A DNA stretch of 64,000 nt from positions 1,984,001 through 2,048,000 of the forward strand of contig OZ316892.1 in the NCBI GenBank assembly GCA_973895155.1. Direction: 5' to 3'. Below, in pieces: positions 46,087-57,104 of this stretch. The notes under the pieces are model-generated. The model had not been told where the DNA came from. It saw only the letters and a list, made by a program, of their open reading frames with translations, and searched no databases. Both the position numbers and the translations under genes were made by a program. The stretch's first letter is position 1. Every line of letters begins with the position of its first letter. The DNA is from Marsupella aquatica. Taxonomy: Eukaryota; Marchantiophyta.

Positions 46087-47430
46087 TGGACCTGTGGTCA
46101 ATGGCTGTTGTATAATGGCCTCATTGGTGATCCATGAGCTAAACAAGTACAATAAGGGTGGCTTTACAAAAGAACCTGGGGGTTTAGGGTTATGAGGGCA
46201 TTTGTGAACCTTTTTCACCAAAGTAAATTGGAGAGAGCCACTTCTTAGTCTAAAGATAAAGTCTATACCCAAGATCTTTTCAACTGAACTTCAATATACA
46301 TGCAAATCCCTTGAATGGAGGCGGAAAAATTTGGAAATGTTTGGACTAGGGTTGGAGGTAACTTCTAGACAATATAAACACGTACTCCACATCAGCATTT
46401 ACTTGGGTCTGCTGTTTGCCATGGAGAATAGGTAGACACCATACCTGAATGGGCCCCAAGTTGTTGTAAAGCCAGCTGTAGCAGTTTCCACTCACTACAT
46501 GTCTATATTTAGTTACCTCTCACTTAGAGGGAATGAAAAGAAAACAATGTGCCCCTGATGTCTTCCTCAGACTGGTTTTTTCTTTTATAAATATAGAACA
46601 GTGAAAACCCCAGAGAGGGGGAAACAAGCAGCCAGGGAAAGCCAAATAGACTAAAACTAACACAGCCCCCATGGGCCAGAGGGGGTAAGTCGTCACCGAC
46701 CGCCCCACCAATGTGGTCCCGATGTCTTGGAAAGTCACCCTAAACAATCAAAGCTGTACATGGGTTCACAGGAGGGCAAATTTGAAGGTTTCTTCTTTTT
46801 CCACAGGGTTGCAAATGTCACCTTTTGTGAAGGACAAGATGCCAAGAATAACTTTGATCTAATTTTCCTAGATTAGTTTGACTCTTAGATCTTCCCAGAT
46901 TTAAGGATAACCGTCAGATTCTGGCTAGTGGGGCCTGCTGCTAGGTGGGAGCCTGACTAATTGACGACAAACAACAGTGCAAAGTTTTGAGTTAAGTGGA
47001 ATAATTGACAAAAAAAAAATGGTTTCCATTGCTGGACTGAATTCTTGCTCTACAAGGATGCGTGTGATTGGCTTTGTTGTACACCTTTGGTCCACATTGT
47101 TCCAGGACCTGAACTATCAATTTCATCTGGTTTAATTTGGTCATAGCCAATCATAATTTTGCTGATATTCTTCAAGTTTCCTGCATTTTCTGAACTTTTA
47201 GTTTGGGTTGTAGCCCCTTGCCCTTGGCTGAAATGAAACTCTAATCCGTCCGGCCCCGGCCCCAGCCCCCTCCTGCACCCCCCCCCCCCCCCCCACTCCC
47301 CCCCTCTCCTCCTTATCGTTAACTTAAGCATGCTTACAGATTTGTTGGCTCAAAACTTGCATATCATTTAACCAGCGAATGATTTACAGCCATCAAGAAC
47401 AAAAGCAAGAGAGACAGAAAATAGTCTGTA
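46087..47430. other. Intergenic stretch
   Basis: Contains a 17-nt C homopolymer at 47278-47294 and otherwise no supportable feature. Confidence 0.45.
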
Positions 47431-47556
47431 AAGTTGGGTAAGAATAGAGAACTCAATAATAAGCCAAGGTTAAAGTTGGGTAAGAATAGAGAACTCAATA
47501 ATAAGCCAAGGTTAAAGTTGGGTAAGAATAGAGAACTCAATAATAGCCAAGGCTTA
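47431..47556 (+). repeat. 42-bp tandem repeat, three copies
   Basis: Copies at 47431, 47473 and 47515 begin AAGTTGGGTAAGAATAGAG and are virtually identical. They lie 115-240 bp upstream of the DNAAF1 ATG, so in its promoter or leader. Confidence 0.95.
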
Positions 47557-47671
47557 GAAGGATTTCCTACAAACAAGGGCTTTAGCTCTGAAGACGCTCT
47601 TTTATTGTTCATCATAGAGGGAAAATTCAGGGAGCTTCATTGTGCCATAATTTGCTTCAAATTTGAAAGAG

Positions 47672-50600
47672 ATGGCTATGGAGATGACGAAAGACTGGTT
47701 GTTAGAGCGATGCAAGGCTCAAGGGTTGTATCGAACACCAAACCTTAATAATTCGTTGTACCTCCAGTGTCAAGCTTTTTCTGAAATCCAAAATCTGGAT
47801 GAATACACGGTAAGAACTGTAGTCTGACCTCTCTTACATCCGTGCTTTGGCATTTTCGTTTTCTGATCCAAATAGATGTTTGGCCCAACGAGTTTAGTGG
47901 ATCTGAAGTATTCGTTTCAGTCGTACCCCATGCCCAGTCCTTTTGTTATCAGTGAATTTTCGAAAGCAATTGATTTCTGAGTTATGCCGCTCTTCAATCA
48001 ACGAGAATTTTTTTTGCTGTTAACTTTCTGGATTTCAGTTTCTTGAATTTGGTCAAAGTATAGTTGGTTCACAGGTTTGCAATCAACGGTCCTGTGTGCA
48101 TTTCGATTCTAATTTAGAGCTTGAATTGTTGACTATAGGGTGTAACGCAATTGCATCTTGAGGAAAATTGCATCGAAAGTCTCAATGGAGTGCAACCACT
48201 GAAACAACTACAATGCTTGTAAGCATGAATTTGTTTCAAATGGTACTACGTTTTGAATATGGTTGAGATGTTCACGAATCAACTGATCACTTCACAAGAA
48301 AGCGAGTCCATCGTCATGAACCTTAAAGTCGAGTGTGTCCATCTTTGTTTATCGTCATAAAATCGTTTTTTGTGATTAAGAACTCACCTGGCCAGTCTCT
48401 GGAGTCGTTCCAGGTACCTGCACAAGAATTTTGTTCGAGCTATTGATCACCTTGAAGAACTACAGGATTTGGACACACTCGACTTAAGGTTTGTCGTCGC
48501 ATCTACGCTTGTAGAATTAATGCGAATTACGTTTAAGAGTTGTGTCCATTACCTGATGCGTAGGAAACTCTAGCTCTAACCATGTTCATTGCGGTCATAG
48601 GTCAAGCACTTGCAAAACTTTGATTCGGGTCATGTCAACATTTTTGGGACCATTCAACACCTTTTCCAGATCCGATCGATTGTCCTAATTGATGAACTGG
48701 GTTCAAGCCCAGGAGATTCGCTGCAAACTATGAACTTGCAGGAAAATGGAAAGTTTTCCGATTTAAGAATGACTTCCTGACTTGATTCTAATTTCGCTTT
48801 GGTACGAATCGGCTGGGAGCACAGCCATAACTGTCTGTCAACGCTCGACAACTTATCAAAGTGTTCGAAATTGAGGGTTTTGGTGGTATCACACAACCTC
48901 CTTGACTCGGTGGCCTCCATTGAACATCTTACCCTCTGTCCTTCAATTATGTGAGTTCCTGAAGACCCTCTCTCTTTCGTGTTCCTTGGGTCCTAATCCA
49001 CATAATTTTGTCTTGCCTATGCTGACTTTAAGGATGGTCTTCAGAAGTAGAATGACAACTCTGTTGTATTACTATTCAATGGTTGGCACATTGGGGAGTG
49101 CAGGATTTTAGATCTTTCTCACAATAAATTGAAGGATGGAGATGGTGTTCTTGGTGTAGCAAAGGGCCTTGCTAACTTGACAGTACTTTACTTGTCAGGA
49201 AATCCCTTTGTCGCGGTCTTTCCTCACTATCGAAAGGTTAGTCTGATCTGAGCCTCCCGTGAACTAACACCATTCTTGAGAGAAAGAAGGAAGGAAGAGG
49301 AAGGTAGGGAAGGAATTCGTGTTGGGTTAGGACTTCAAATCGAAATCGATAATCGTCTGGTGAAGCAAAGCATCTAAGTACATACCCAACTTTAGAAAGT
49401 TCTATAATAATCTTTGTTCCAAAATATACCTCTGTTCCAAAATATCTAATAAAATTACAACCTTTATTCTTGGAAGGAACTGAAATTGCGCTCTTTTTAA
49501 TTGGAGAGATGTATCCAGAAGCTGATTGGCACTTTAGATAAACTCAACCACTTGGATGATAAGCCAGTTTTCTGGGACGAGCGTCGATATGCAGAAGCAT
49601 GGTGAGGACTTTTGCATGTGTTCGGAAGTTGCTGCAAATTTCTGAAATAATTTCCACTGTTTGTGGTTGTACATTAGTTTTCTTTACATATGTTTTGGCA
49701 AGCGATATTTAAAAATTGCTGTCATTCAATTTAGTTAATCTCTTCTTACTGGAATATGTAGATTGGTTGTTGTCATTCAACTTGGTTAATCTCTTCATAG
49801 TGCTGACGGCTCATTTCAAATGCTTGGCTGAGTGCTTGCCGGCAGGATGAGGGGAGGTCAAGACGAAGAGAGGCGAGAACGAGATCGTGTTCGTGAAATG
49901 CGAGCAACAGAAGAAACTTTACAGTTTGAAGGTACTTTCGAGTTTTCCTCAATCCTGTCGTGAACTACTTCACCCTCTTCAAAAAGCCATTTTGATTGAG
50001 GAATTTCTCTCCTTTGAAGTTCAGGACCGTAGCCCTTCACTTTGGTTACCCATATGGTTGAAGCAATTCCTTTCTTTCGAAGATGAGGTCCTTGTGACTT
50101 GGTGACTGATGTGTCTGGAAAAGTTCCTTCACTGCCACCCATGTGGTTGAAGAAATTCCTCTGGTCCGAAGATGAGGTCCTCGACACTTGGTGACAGATG
50201 CGTCTGGAAAAGTTCTTTCACTGTACAGATCAGACGTCTCTTCCCCATCCATGCCCACTCGGATAGAAAAGAAAACACATTTCTGACAAAAGTAGACTCG
50301 TAGTACATCTGCGATCTTCAGCTTTCAGTTTCGACTAGGCTCTTTTGCAGCCGTATAGTGTTGTCCCTTATCTCAATCGGGCATGGCTTTGAATCAAAAT
50401 TAATTAACTCTTCATGAAGTGTCTGATTGCATGCTATTCATTCTTTCATTAGCGAGTCCTCAGCTGAACCGAATATTGTCTGCGTTCTTTAAATTGGACG
50501 AGCAGCAATGCGACAACTGAGATCTCAGGCTATGGAGGAGCGCCAGTATGTAGCACATCGTCCAATGCTACAATTCACCCCTGAAGAGCTTGGACAGGAT

Positions 50601-51674
50601 GTGGAGTCGCTGGGGAGCCCTGACTACATTGACCAAGCCTCAATTAGGAAGATCGAGGTCCAGGATATAGAAACTGGACTAAGGACCCTTCCATCCCCTT
50701 CTGCCAAGGTTGACCAAGGTCAAGAACGGGAAGGATGCTCTACTTCATACTCACAGGTGGAAGGTGTTTATTCTATGGAACATGACTTAATGCTAGCACA
50801 AGACGTATGTCAGCAATGGACAGCTACTTGTTCCATGGATCGTGATTCAATGCTTGCACACGACACAAATCAACAGCGGGAAACACCTACCGAACATGAC
50901 TCAATGATAGTACAGGACTTAAATCAACGATGGGAAGCAGATAATTCGATGGAACATGACTCCATGCTTGCTCAAGACCCACATCAACAATGCTACACCC
51001 AAAGATTGAATGAACGAGGATCTACCGTGTATTCCCAGGGTGAAGAAGAATGTCGATGTTCGTCACGGTCAACTGAGGGAAAGAAGGCCGAATTCTCCAC
51101 CACATCTCCAAACCTAGAACTGAACTCCATGCAGCATGAGCCAATGGAAGAGATGGTAATCAAAACGTGGCCTGCAGGTTGTGCATCGATGCTCCAGGAT
51201 CTAAGTGCAATTTCTTTCCCTGCGTGGGAGTCTCGATCCCAGGTAATGATTGAAGTGCCTATGGCGAACACTACCAAAGGCAACAATGACCATCATGAAG
51301 GGAATCCCAGCGTCGATACGTGTCAGGCATGTGAGCCGACCGACAAGCAGGGAGCTTCCTCGCCACCACCACAAGAACTAGAGAATGATTCACTTGAGTG
51401 GAATAGATACTACGACAACCCCAGCTTTTGTGAGGGACAACAATATGATGGCAATTTTCTCCTTTCTCTGCAGGCAATGAGCAATATCGAGCCAAACTTT
51501 AACAACGGAAAACTAAAAAGTAACTCGAGCTTTTGTGGACAACAAATTGATGACAACTTCCTCCTTTCTATGCATAAAATTAATGATATCGAACCAAGCT
51601 GCACTAAAGGCACGTTACGTGCCAAATTCAGTGACTCAAATGAGCATGAACGTGACCCGGAAACTGTTTGCTAA
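47672..51674 (+). CDS. DNAAF1: Dynein axonemal assembly factor 1 (LRRC50/ODA7 type), eight exons
   Basis: Exons 47672-47809, 48139-48218, 48414-48488, 48825-48950, 49104-49236, 49519-49601, 49846-49931 and 50506-51674 total 1890 nt, 629 residues, with all phases closing. The family start TPNLNNSLYLQCQAF..I.NLDEYTG leads into SDS22-like leucine-rich repeats (LHLEENCIESLNGV, LDTLDLSHNCLSTLDNL, LRVLVVSHNLLDSV, LDLSHNKL, LYLSGNP). The LRR cap is LNHLDDKPVFWDERRYAEAW. DNAAF1 helps pre-assemble dynein arms in the cytoplasm before transport into cilia. In a land plant this points to flagellated sperm, with expression expected in male gametangia. The Ser/Gln/Met-rich tail contains internal repeats and is not conserved. 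The exon 4 acceptor (GAGCACAG) was chosen by phase and the LDLSHN match. Confidence 0.92.
49985..50225 (+). repeat. 89-bp repeats in DNAAF1 intron 7
   Basis: Two clear copies, containing ATRTGGTTGAAG.AATTCC (50052 and 50141), TCGAAGATGAGGTCC and GTCTGGAAAAGTTC, plus a diverged partial copy from about 49985. They are within the intron between exons 7 and 8. Confidence 0.7.
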
Positions 51675-51696
51675 GCTAATCAAACTTCGTGATTAG

Positions 51697-51716
51697 CTTC
51701 GTGAAATTTCACGAAG
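51697..51716. terminator. Perfect 20-bp palindrome just after the DNAAF1 stop
   Basis: CTTCGTGAAATTTCACGAAG is fully self-complementary, 23 bp past the stop codon. AATTTCACGAAGTAT is repeated at 51732-51782, and a telomere-type GGGTTTAGGGTTTAG lies between. A 3'-end processing or RNA-structure role is a guess. Confidence 0.35.
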
Positions 51717-51799
51717 TATCAAGTTTCAGGGTTTAGGGTTTAGAATTTCACGAAGTATCCAGTTTCCAATTTCACGAAGTATTTCCAATTTTGAAACAA

Positions 51800-52341
51800 G
51801 GAAGTTGTACCAAACTACCTACCTAGAATTGTAACGTCTTGAAATGTAAGTCATCAACTTTTCACCTTAGACAGCTCCATAGAATTGAAGACACTAAGTA
51901 AGCATCCAAATTGTCCTGGATACAATCCAATACGACTAGGTGTTATGACACAGGAAATCAGAACTAATAATCAGAGTGCACATTGCAAAAAGTATTGAAG
52001 CGCAATATCCAGAAGACAACCTGTCTCGAAACCTTAAATATGCAATGTATGGACTGCATTGTGAGTAAGATCACGAAGCTTTCAGCAATGATTCTATAAT
52101 TACACTGAAGACCTGTGCTTTGGAGATCTTCATGAAAGTTACTCATGTGGTTGGGAAATAATCATTTAGGAACTTACCTTATTCTAATCGTTGCCTTCGA
52201 CGCCCTAGATTCGTCGAGAGGACTTCCAGAGATCCTTTGCCTCTTCTGGAATCACTCACCAAGAGCCTAAATTGGCGAACTGGTGACTATCATGTAGTCA
52301 ACTATCAACAAGGACACTATGACTAATGATGGGGAGGCCTT
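51800..52341. other. Convergent 3' intergenic region
   Basis: The region lies between the 3' ends of DNAAF1 (+) and the NB-ARC gene (-). No feature was supported. Confidence 0.5.
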
Positions 52342-55300
52342 CTAGCCTATGTAAAACATGATTGCAAGATAAGACAACACCAAGAATGCGGCCAATCGAG
52401 CTCTTTCTCTGTCAAGTCTTGTTCTGGCTACATCTTCGTGCCTCACAACAGGGATTGTGTCCAAAAGAGACTCTTGCTCACTGCTAAGGGATGATTCCTG
52501 TCTGGGAATTGTGTCTAAAGGGGGCCCTTGCTCGCTGACAAGGGAGGATTGCTCGCTGGGAATAGATTGCTTGCTGAGAAGCCTTTGAATTTTGGCTAGC
52601 TTGTTTTTACATTCAATATCTCGAGGTAGCCACTGGAGCACGTTGCTCAACTTCTCAATGGCGTCATGAAATTCTACAGGATCAGCGTTGGCGTGCTGCA
52701 GGGCTTCCTCTCTGTATCTTTTGCGACGCTCACGAAATTGTAATTCCTGTTCTGGGAAGGCTCTAAACAACTTCGATCTTGTCGTGATGTTATCACATAA
52801 GATGCCAAATTTTATGTTGCGGTCATAGGGAGATCTGCTCATTCCATGGTCAAGAATGGTCCATCTATCATATGTAAAGCCATCTGAGCACGTGACAGGG
52901 TCGCACATCTTTTCTGCAGTAATTGGGTCATCGAACCAGTCATCCATATCATCTGCAATCATTTGAAAGAATGCATCACTATTTCCACTAGAAACAACCT
53001 GGAGCTCCCCAACCTAACATTGAACATCAGCTCTGCACTGGCCAAAAGAAGAATGTACACGTTAAGAGATTTGTTTCCTTACGCCCTCAGCCTACTACTT
53101 CCATTGAACATCCTTAACCTACCCTTCTACTTGGAAAGAACCAATAAAGTGCTTAGTATCGTACGATTGCACACATCAGCTGTACCATTGTCTTGCAGTT
53201 TCTTGTGGTGGTGTTCTCCACTGGTTGATTCCTCCAAAGCCTGGAGCTCCTTCTCTGGAAGAGCTTTGTAAACCAATTTCTGCTTCAACCTCTGTGCCTT
53301 ATCCAAAGCAAGGTAAGTTTGCTCCCATTCATCTTCATTATCTTGTGTCCTCAAGTACGTTCCCAAAACTTCTAGTGTTAGCGGTAGCCCTTCACACAGC
53401 TTTACGATTGCTTGCACTGTCCCTGTAAACCCGAGGAATGATGGTATTGTACAGTTTGGAAGTGCATGGTTCATAAAGAGTTCCTCAGCACAATTGTCTT
53501 TTAGTCGTTTGACCTCATATACACGACTCAACTTACGGAGAAGTTCTCGATCACGGGATGTAAGAATATAACGACTTTCTGCAGATGCAATATTAACTAT
53601 TTCTGATAGAAGTTTTCCATCACGTTCAGTAGAGATGTCATCTAAAGCAAGTAGCAAAGGTTTATCTTTCAATACAGACCAATCAGGTTGCGTTTCAATC
53701 TTCTTCCCAAGACAATACATCTGTTTCCACACTTCCTCCTTTAGGTTCTGAAGGTCGCCCTCGATAAGCTTCACATTAGAGACAAAACAACTATAGTCAA
53801 ATTCCGGTCCCTGTTCGTTAAAGACTGCCTTTGCGAGGGTCGTCTTGCCTATTCCTCCAATTCCCGTGAGACCGACTGCGGCAACTTCATTGAGCCTGCC
53901 TATGACCCGCTTCACCTGAATATCAATACCAACTGCGAACTTTGGCATTTCTTGATAGTTTTCTTCCTAGGACACTCTGCCGTCTTCCTGGGTTGCAACA
54001 ACAGGCGTTGTCAGTGACATTTGTGCTTCCGATATGGACTATTTCTAAAGAGTTTCGAAGCCCTACCATTGGAGCTGAACACAATTTATTCGTGAGAGTT
54101 ACGAGTCAGAAAAGCGTACCTCGATGTATCAGAAATCTGAGCGAATCATGTACGGAATATTAATTTATCACTTTGCTATTTGTCCATATCCAATTTTTCT
54201 TGTAGGAACTCCATTCTACAAACGTTCTCATCATCAAACTAAGGTGATTCTTATACTTATTACACAAACAAATGAGGCTGAATTCCCTCACCTCGGTATC
54301 CCTGGCAATGTTGTCGAGGAAGTCCTTAAGCACACAGAAGCTTTCTGAGGTTTTGCTCCTTGGTCTGCTAATTGTAAAGTGGTCTACTCCCGGAACCATT
54401 TTGAACTTGTGTCCACCCTGTGCGGATGCCTCCGGTACTAGGACATCTTCAATTACGCCCTGCTCAAGACGGGCGAAATTCCACTTATCAATCTCAGGGC
54501 TTTGCTAATCTCCATCACAGGCAAACTTGTAAAAAGTGGACAATTGAACAGCACCTCGATGCATAATGAGGCATACTCCAATAAGAATGCATCAAATATA
54601 GCCAGCGTGCAATCATAAATCAAACTAAAGATAAGAGGTTGCAACTTTACCAAATTTGTAGGGAGAGTTTCCCCAATTCCAGCGATCAGCCACTTGTTCA
54701 ACTCAGCGAGCTTATCGAACCTGGCTTTCAGCTGAACTGGGTGATCTTTCAGTGCTTTGTAGTAATTCAAGAGAGGAACGTCCATTGTATCGCCCAACTG
54801 GTCTACAACTGGGCTCCCCAAATGTGGAGTGGCGTAGTAAAACATCCCTCTCAGGTTCTTGAACAATTTCTCCAACTTAGCCTTTTGGAACCCTTGATTC
54901 CAGATGTGGCGAGATTTATCAACTTGGTGGCATACTTGCTTCATGACCAAGCCGCCAATACCGTGTCCAACGAGTATAACAGGACAGTGAGGTACTTGCC
55001 CGATGTTCCCCAGTAGAAGATCCGACACGAGGATTTCTCCGATAAGCTCCAAGTCAATTTTCTTGTCTGAGCTCGGTCCCAGGTACCCAATGTAAGAGGC
55101 AGAAAGCACATGAGCTCCAGGAAACTCTTCAACCAACCAGGTTTGTGGCCAGATACAAGACCCATCTCCACTTTCCCAGGTCAACAAATGTGCATCTGAG
55201 TAGTCCCCACCTAGTTTGTGGATGCCATGGAAAAACAAGATCTGTATACTTGGTTTGCCTAGTGGCCTGCGCAATTCGTAGAGGTTGTCGCTCACCTGAG

Positions 55301-56008
55301 AAGAACCAATGACGCAGTCAGAAGCCTCAAAGTGCACTGAACCAATAACGGATGGAAATCTAACCAGAAAACACTCAAAGAGAGACAAGTAGGGAAGGTC
55401 TCCAAATGGTTCAAAAGACGACGTAAGAGGCCGCAAAGGGAGTCTTCCAACGCAACGTCTTGGCCATAAGTCACGAACATTGCTGATTCACCATCAGCCT
55501 TGAAATCTTACAGTTCTATTATCAATAGTGTAGAAGATTCTTGGTCACTTTAACTATCCACACAGATAGAATGATACACTAAGTTTCCTGAGGGACTGGA
55601 CTCCGGAAAGATTACCTGAACGATTCTCGTATACCCAGAAGAATGCGGCGAGTAGGAAGAACGTTGGAACTTCGTTGTGCTTCGCGAAATTTCCATGGAC
55701 GATTGTTTACAACGGTCCCTGATCTACTGAGAAGCACGCCTTGGGTGGAGAGTATGAAGTCATGTGCAACCACTCCGAGTACATGGGTTCGGCACGGCAC
55801 GACATGATAGGGTTCAGTGGCGGCCTGTCCATGAAACGTCCTTTACAACGGGAGGATACTTGTACAGAGTATACTTACACACCCCATTCACGAGTTTCAT
55901 GAGAGCTGCATCGAACTGAGTTCTGGTTGTAAAATGTACGGGTAAATCGGCATTGCTGAAGCCTGGGGCTAATAGTGGCTTGAAGTTTTGGTATTGTATA
56001 ACTACCAT
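52342..56008 (-). CDS. Alpha/beta-hydrolase - NB-ARC (HNL class) protein spliced in phase to a U-box and hydrophobic tail
   Basis: Well-supported exons in transcript order: 55295-54651 and 54504-54292 (hydrolase), 53966-53186 (NB-ARC), 52952-52342 (U-box). The hydrolase has IQILFFHGIHK, WPQTWLVEEFPG, VGHGIGGLVMKQV, YYATPHLGSPV and PGVDHFTISRPRSK. The NB-ARC has P-loop GIGGIGKTTLAK, Walker B KPLLLALDDI, ESRYILTSRDRELL and GLPLTLEVLGTYL. The U-box-like part is DPITAEKMCDPVTCSDGFTYDRW. A C-terminal LAAFLVLSYLAIMFYIG could be a tail anchor. Tentative 5' exons are 56008-55879, 55739-55635 and one from 55506. HNL proteins are predicted immune receptors. The ARC2 subdomain and LRRs are missing, and the elbow has Gly instead of Ser. 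The U-box exon could instead be a separate gene starting at 52962. Confidence 0.78.
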
Positions 56009-56011
56009 GAA

Positions 56012-56180
56012 GTGATTCTCTGGAGGAAAGGAAAAGCTGTGGACATCAGGACTCACAGGGAAGCACAGGAAATTGAGTACTGTAATCAAAAGTGATTCTC
56101 TGGAGGAAAGGAAAAGCTGTGGCATGCAGTACATCAGGGACTCACAGGGAAGCACAGGAAATTGAGTACTGTAGTCAAAA
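56012..56180. repeat. 80-bp tandem duplication at the NB-ARC gene 5' end
   Basis: Copies at 56012 and 56092 share GTGATTCTCTGGAGGAAAGG and ACTCACAGGGAAGCACAGGA. It lies directly upstream (minus strand) of the tentative start codon at 56008. Confidence 0.9.
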
Positions 56181-57104
56181 TAGGCTGATGTCATCAGCTC
56201 GCGGCAGTCCTTTAATTACTACATTGACATGAATCACGTTGATTCAAGCTTTGATTGGAGGACGGGAAACAGCTGAGTTGGATAACGGAATCTAGCCATT
56301 GTTTCATTCATAGATATATGCACATTAAATGGACCCGTCCACATTCCATTCCTAAGGCCTCCCGAAGATTAAAACGGATTCTCTTGTGGAACGGATGGCT
56401 TTTCACGAACTCGTGCATGATGCCGCGTTGGGACATAGTCCCACTTTCGTGGAACTGAATGTTTGAACTCATGTCAACTGTTCATGCCTGGTTATCGAAT
56501 AATTCGTTCAGCCAATATGTAAAGCGGGGCTGTCGAGAGAAGCTGTAGATCATGGCAAAAGCTTTTACGGGAAGTTTGAAACGACAACTTTGAAGAACAG
56601 GGATCATCCAGGGTACAACAGTAGCTCTGGAGTACATGTGGCATCATGCCTTTCTAGCTGACAGGGAATTCCCTTTGCCTCACCCCATGATTTCGAGCTC
56701 AAATAAATTCATCTAGGACGAAATGGAGGTGGGCATTGCAACCTTAATCCTGGACCCTGGACTAGCTCGGAGGGTGATTTTGTGGGAGAATGATTTTGAT
56801 GTTCTTTGACAACTCTTTCCAGGCGGATGGAATTAGTGTAGGTGGTTGATGACGAAGAGAATTTTGAACATAACTCCATCTTCTACAACTGTTGAGAGAA
56901 AGACGAGCATGCTCTCGGTCAAGCTAACTTATCCGTGGTAGTTCTGAAGTGAACTCCATATACACGTTGGCGACTGTCTTGTTGATGGTTAACTGAATTG
57001 CTATAAAATATATGTACATGGACTTCGAAAATTTGGCATGATCCAGCTTGGCCGCCAAGAATACATAAATCTTCAGCTTAAATTGACGATATTTACATAA
57101 TCAT
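56181..57104. other. Intergenic stretch
   Basis: Lies between the 5' end of the NB-ARC gene and the 3' end of the repeat-protein gene, both on the minus strand. No motif was supported. Confidence 0.45.

Noticed and set aside
52963-53271. 102-codon plus-strand frame
   Set aside because: It lies antisense to the NB-ARC exon and the intron before the U-box exon; no domain.
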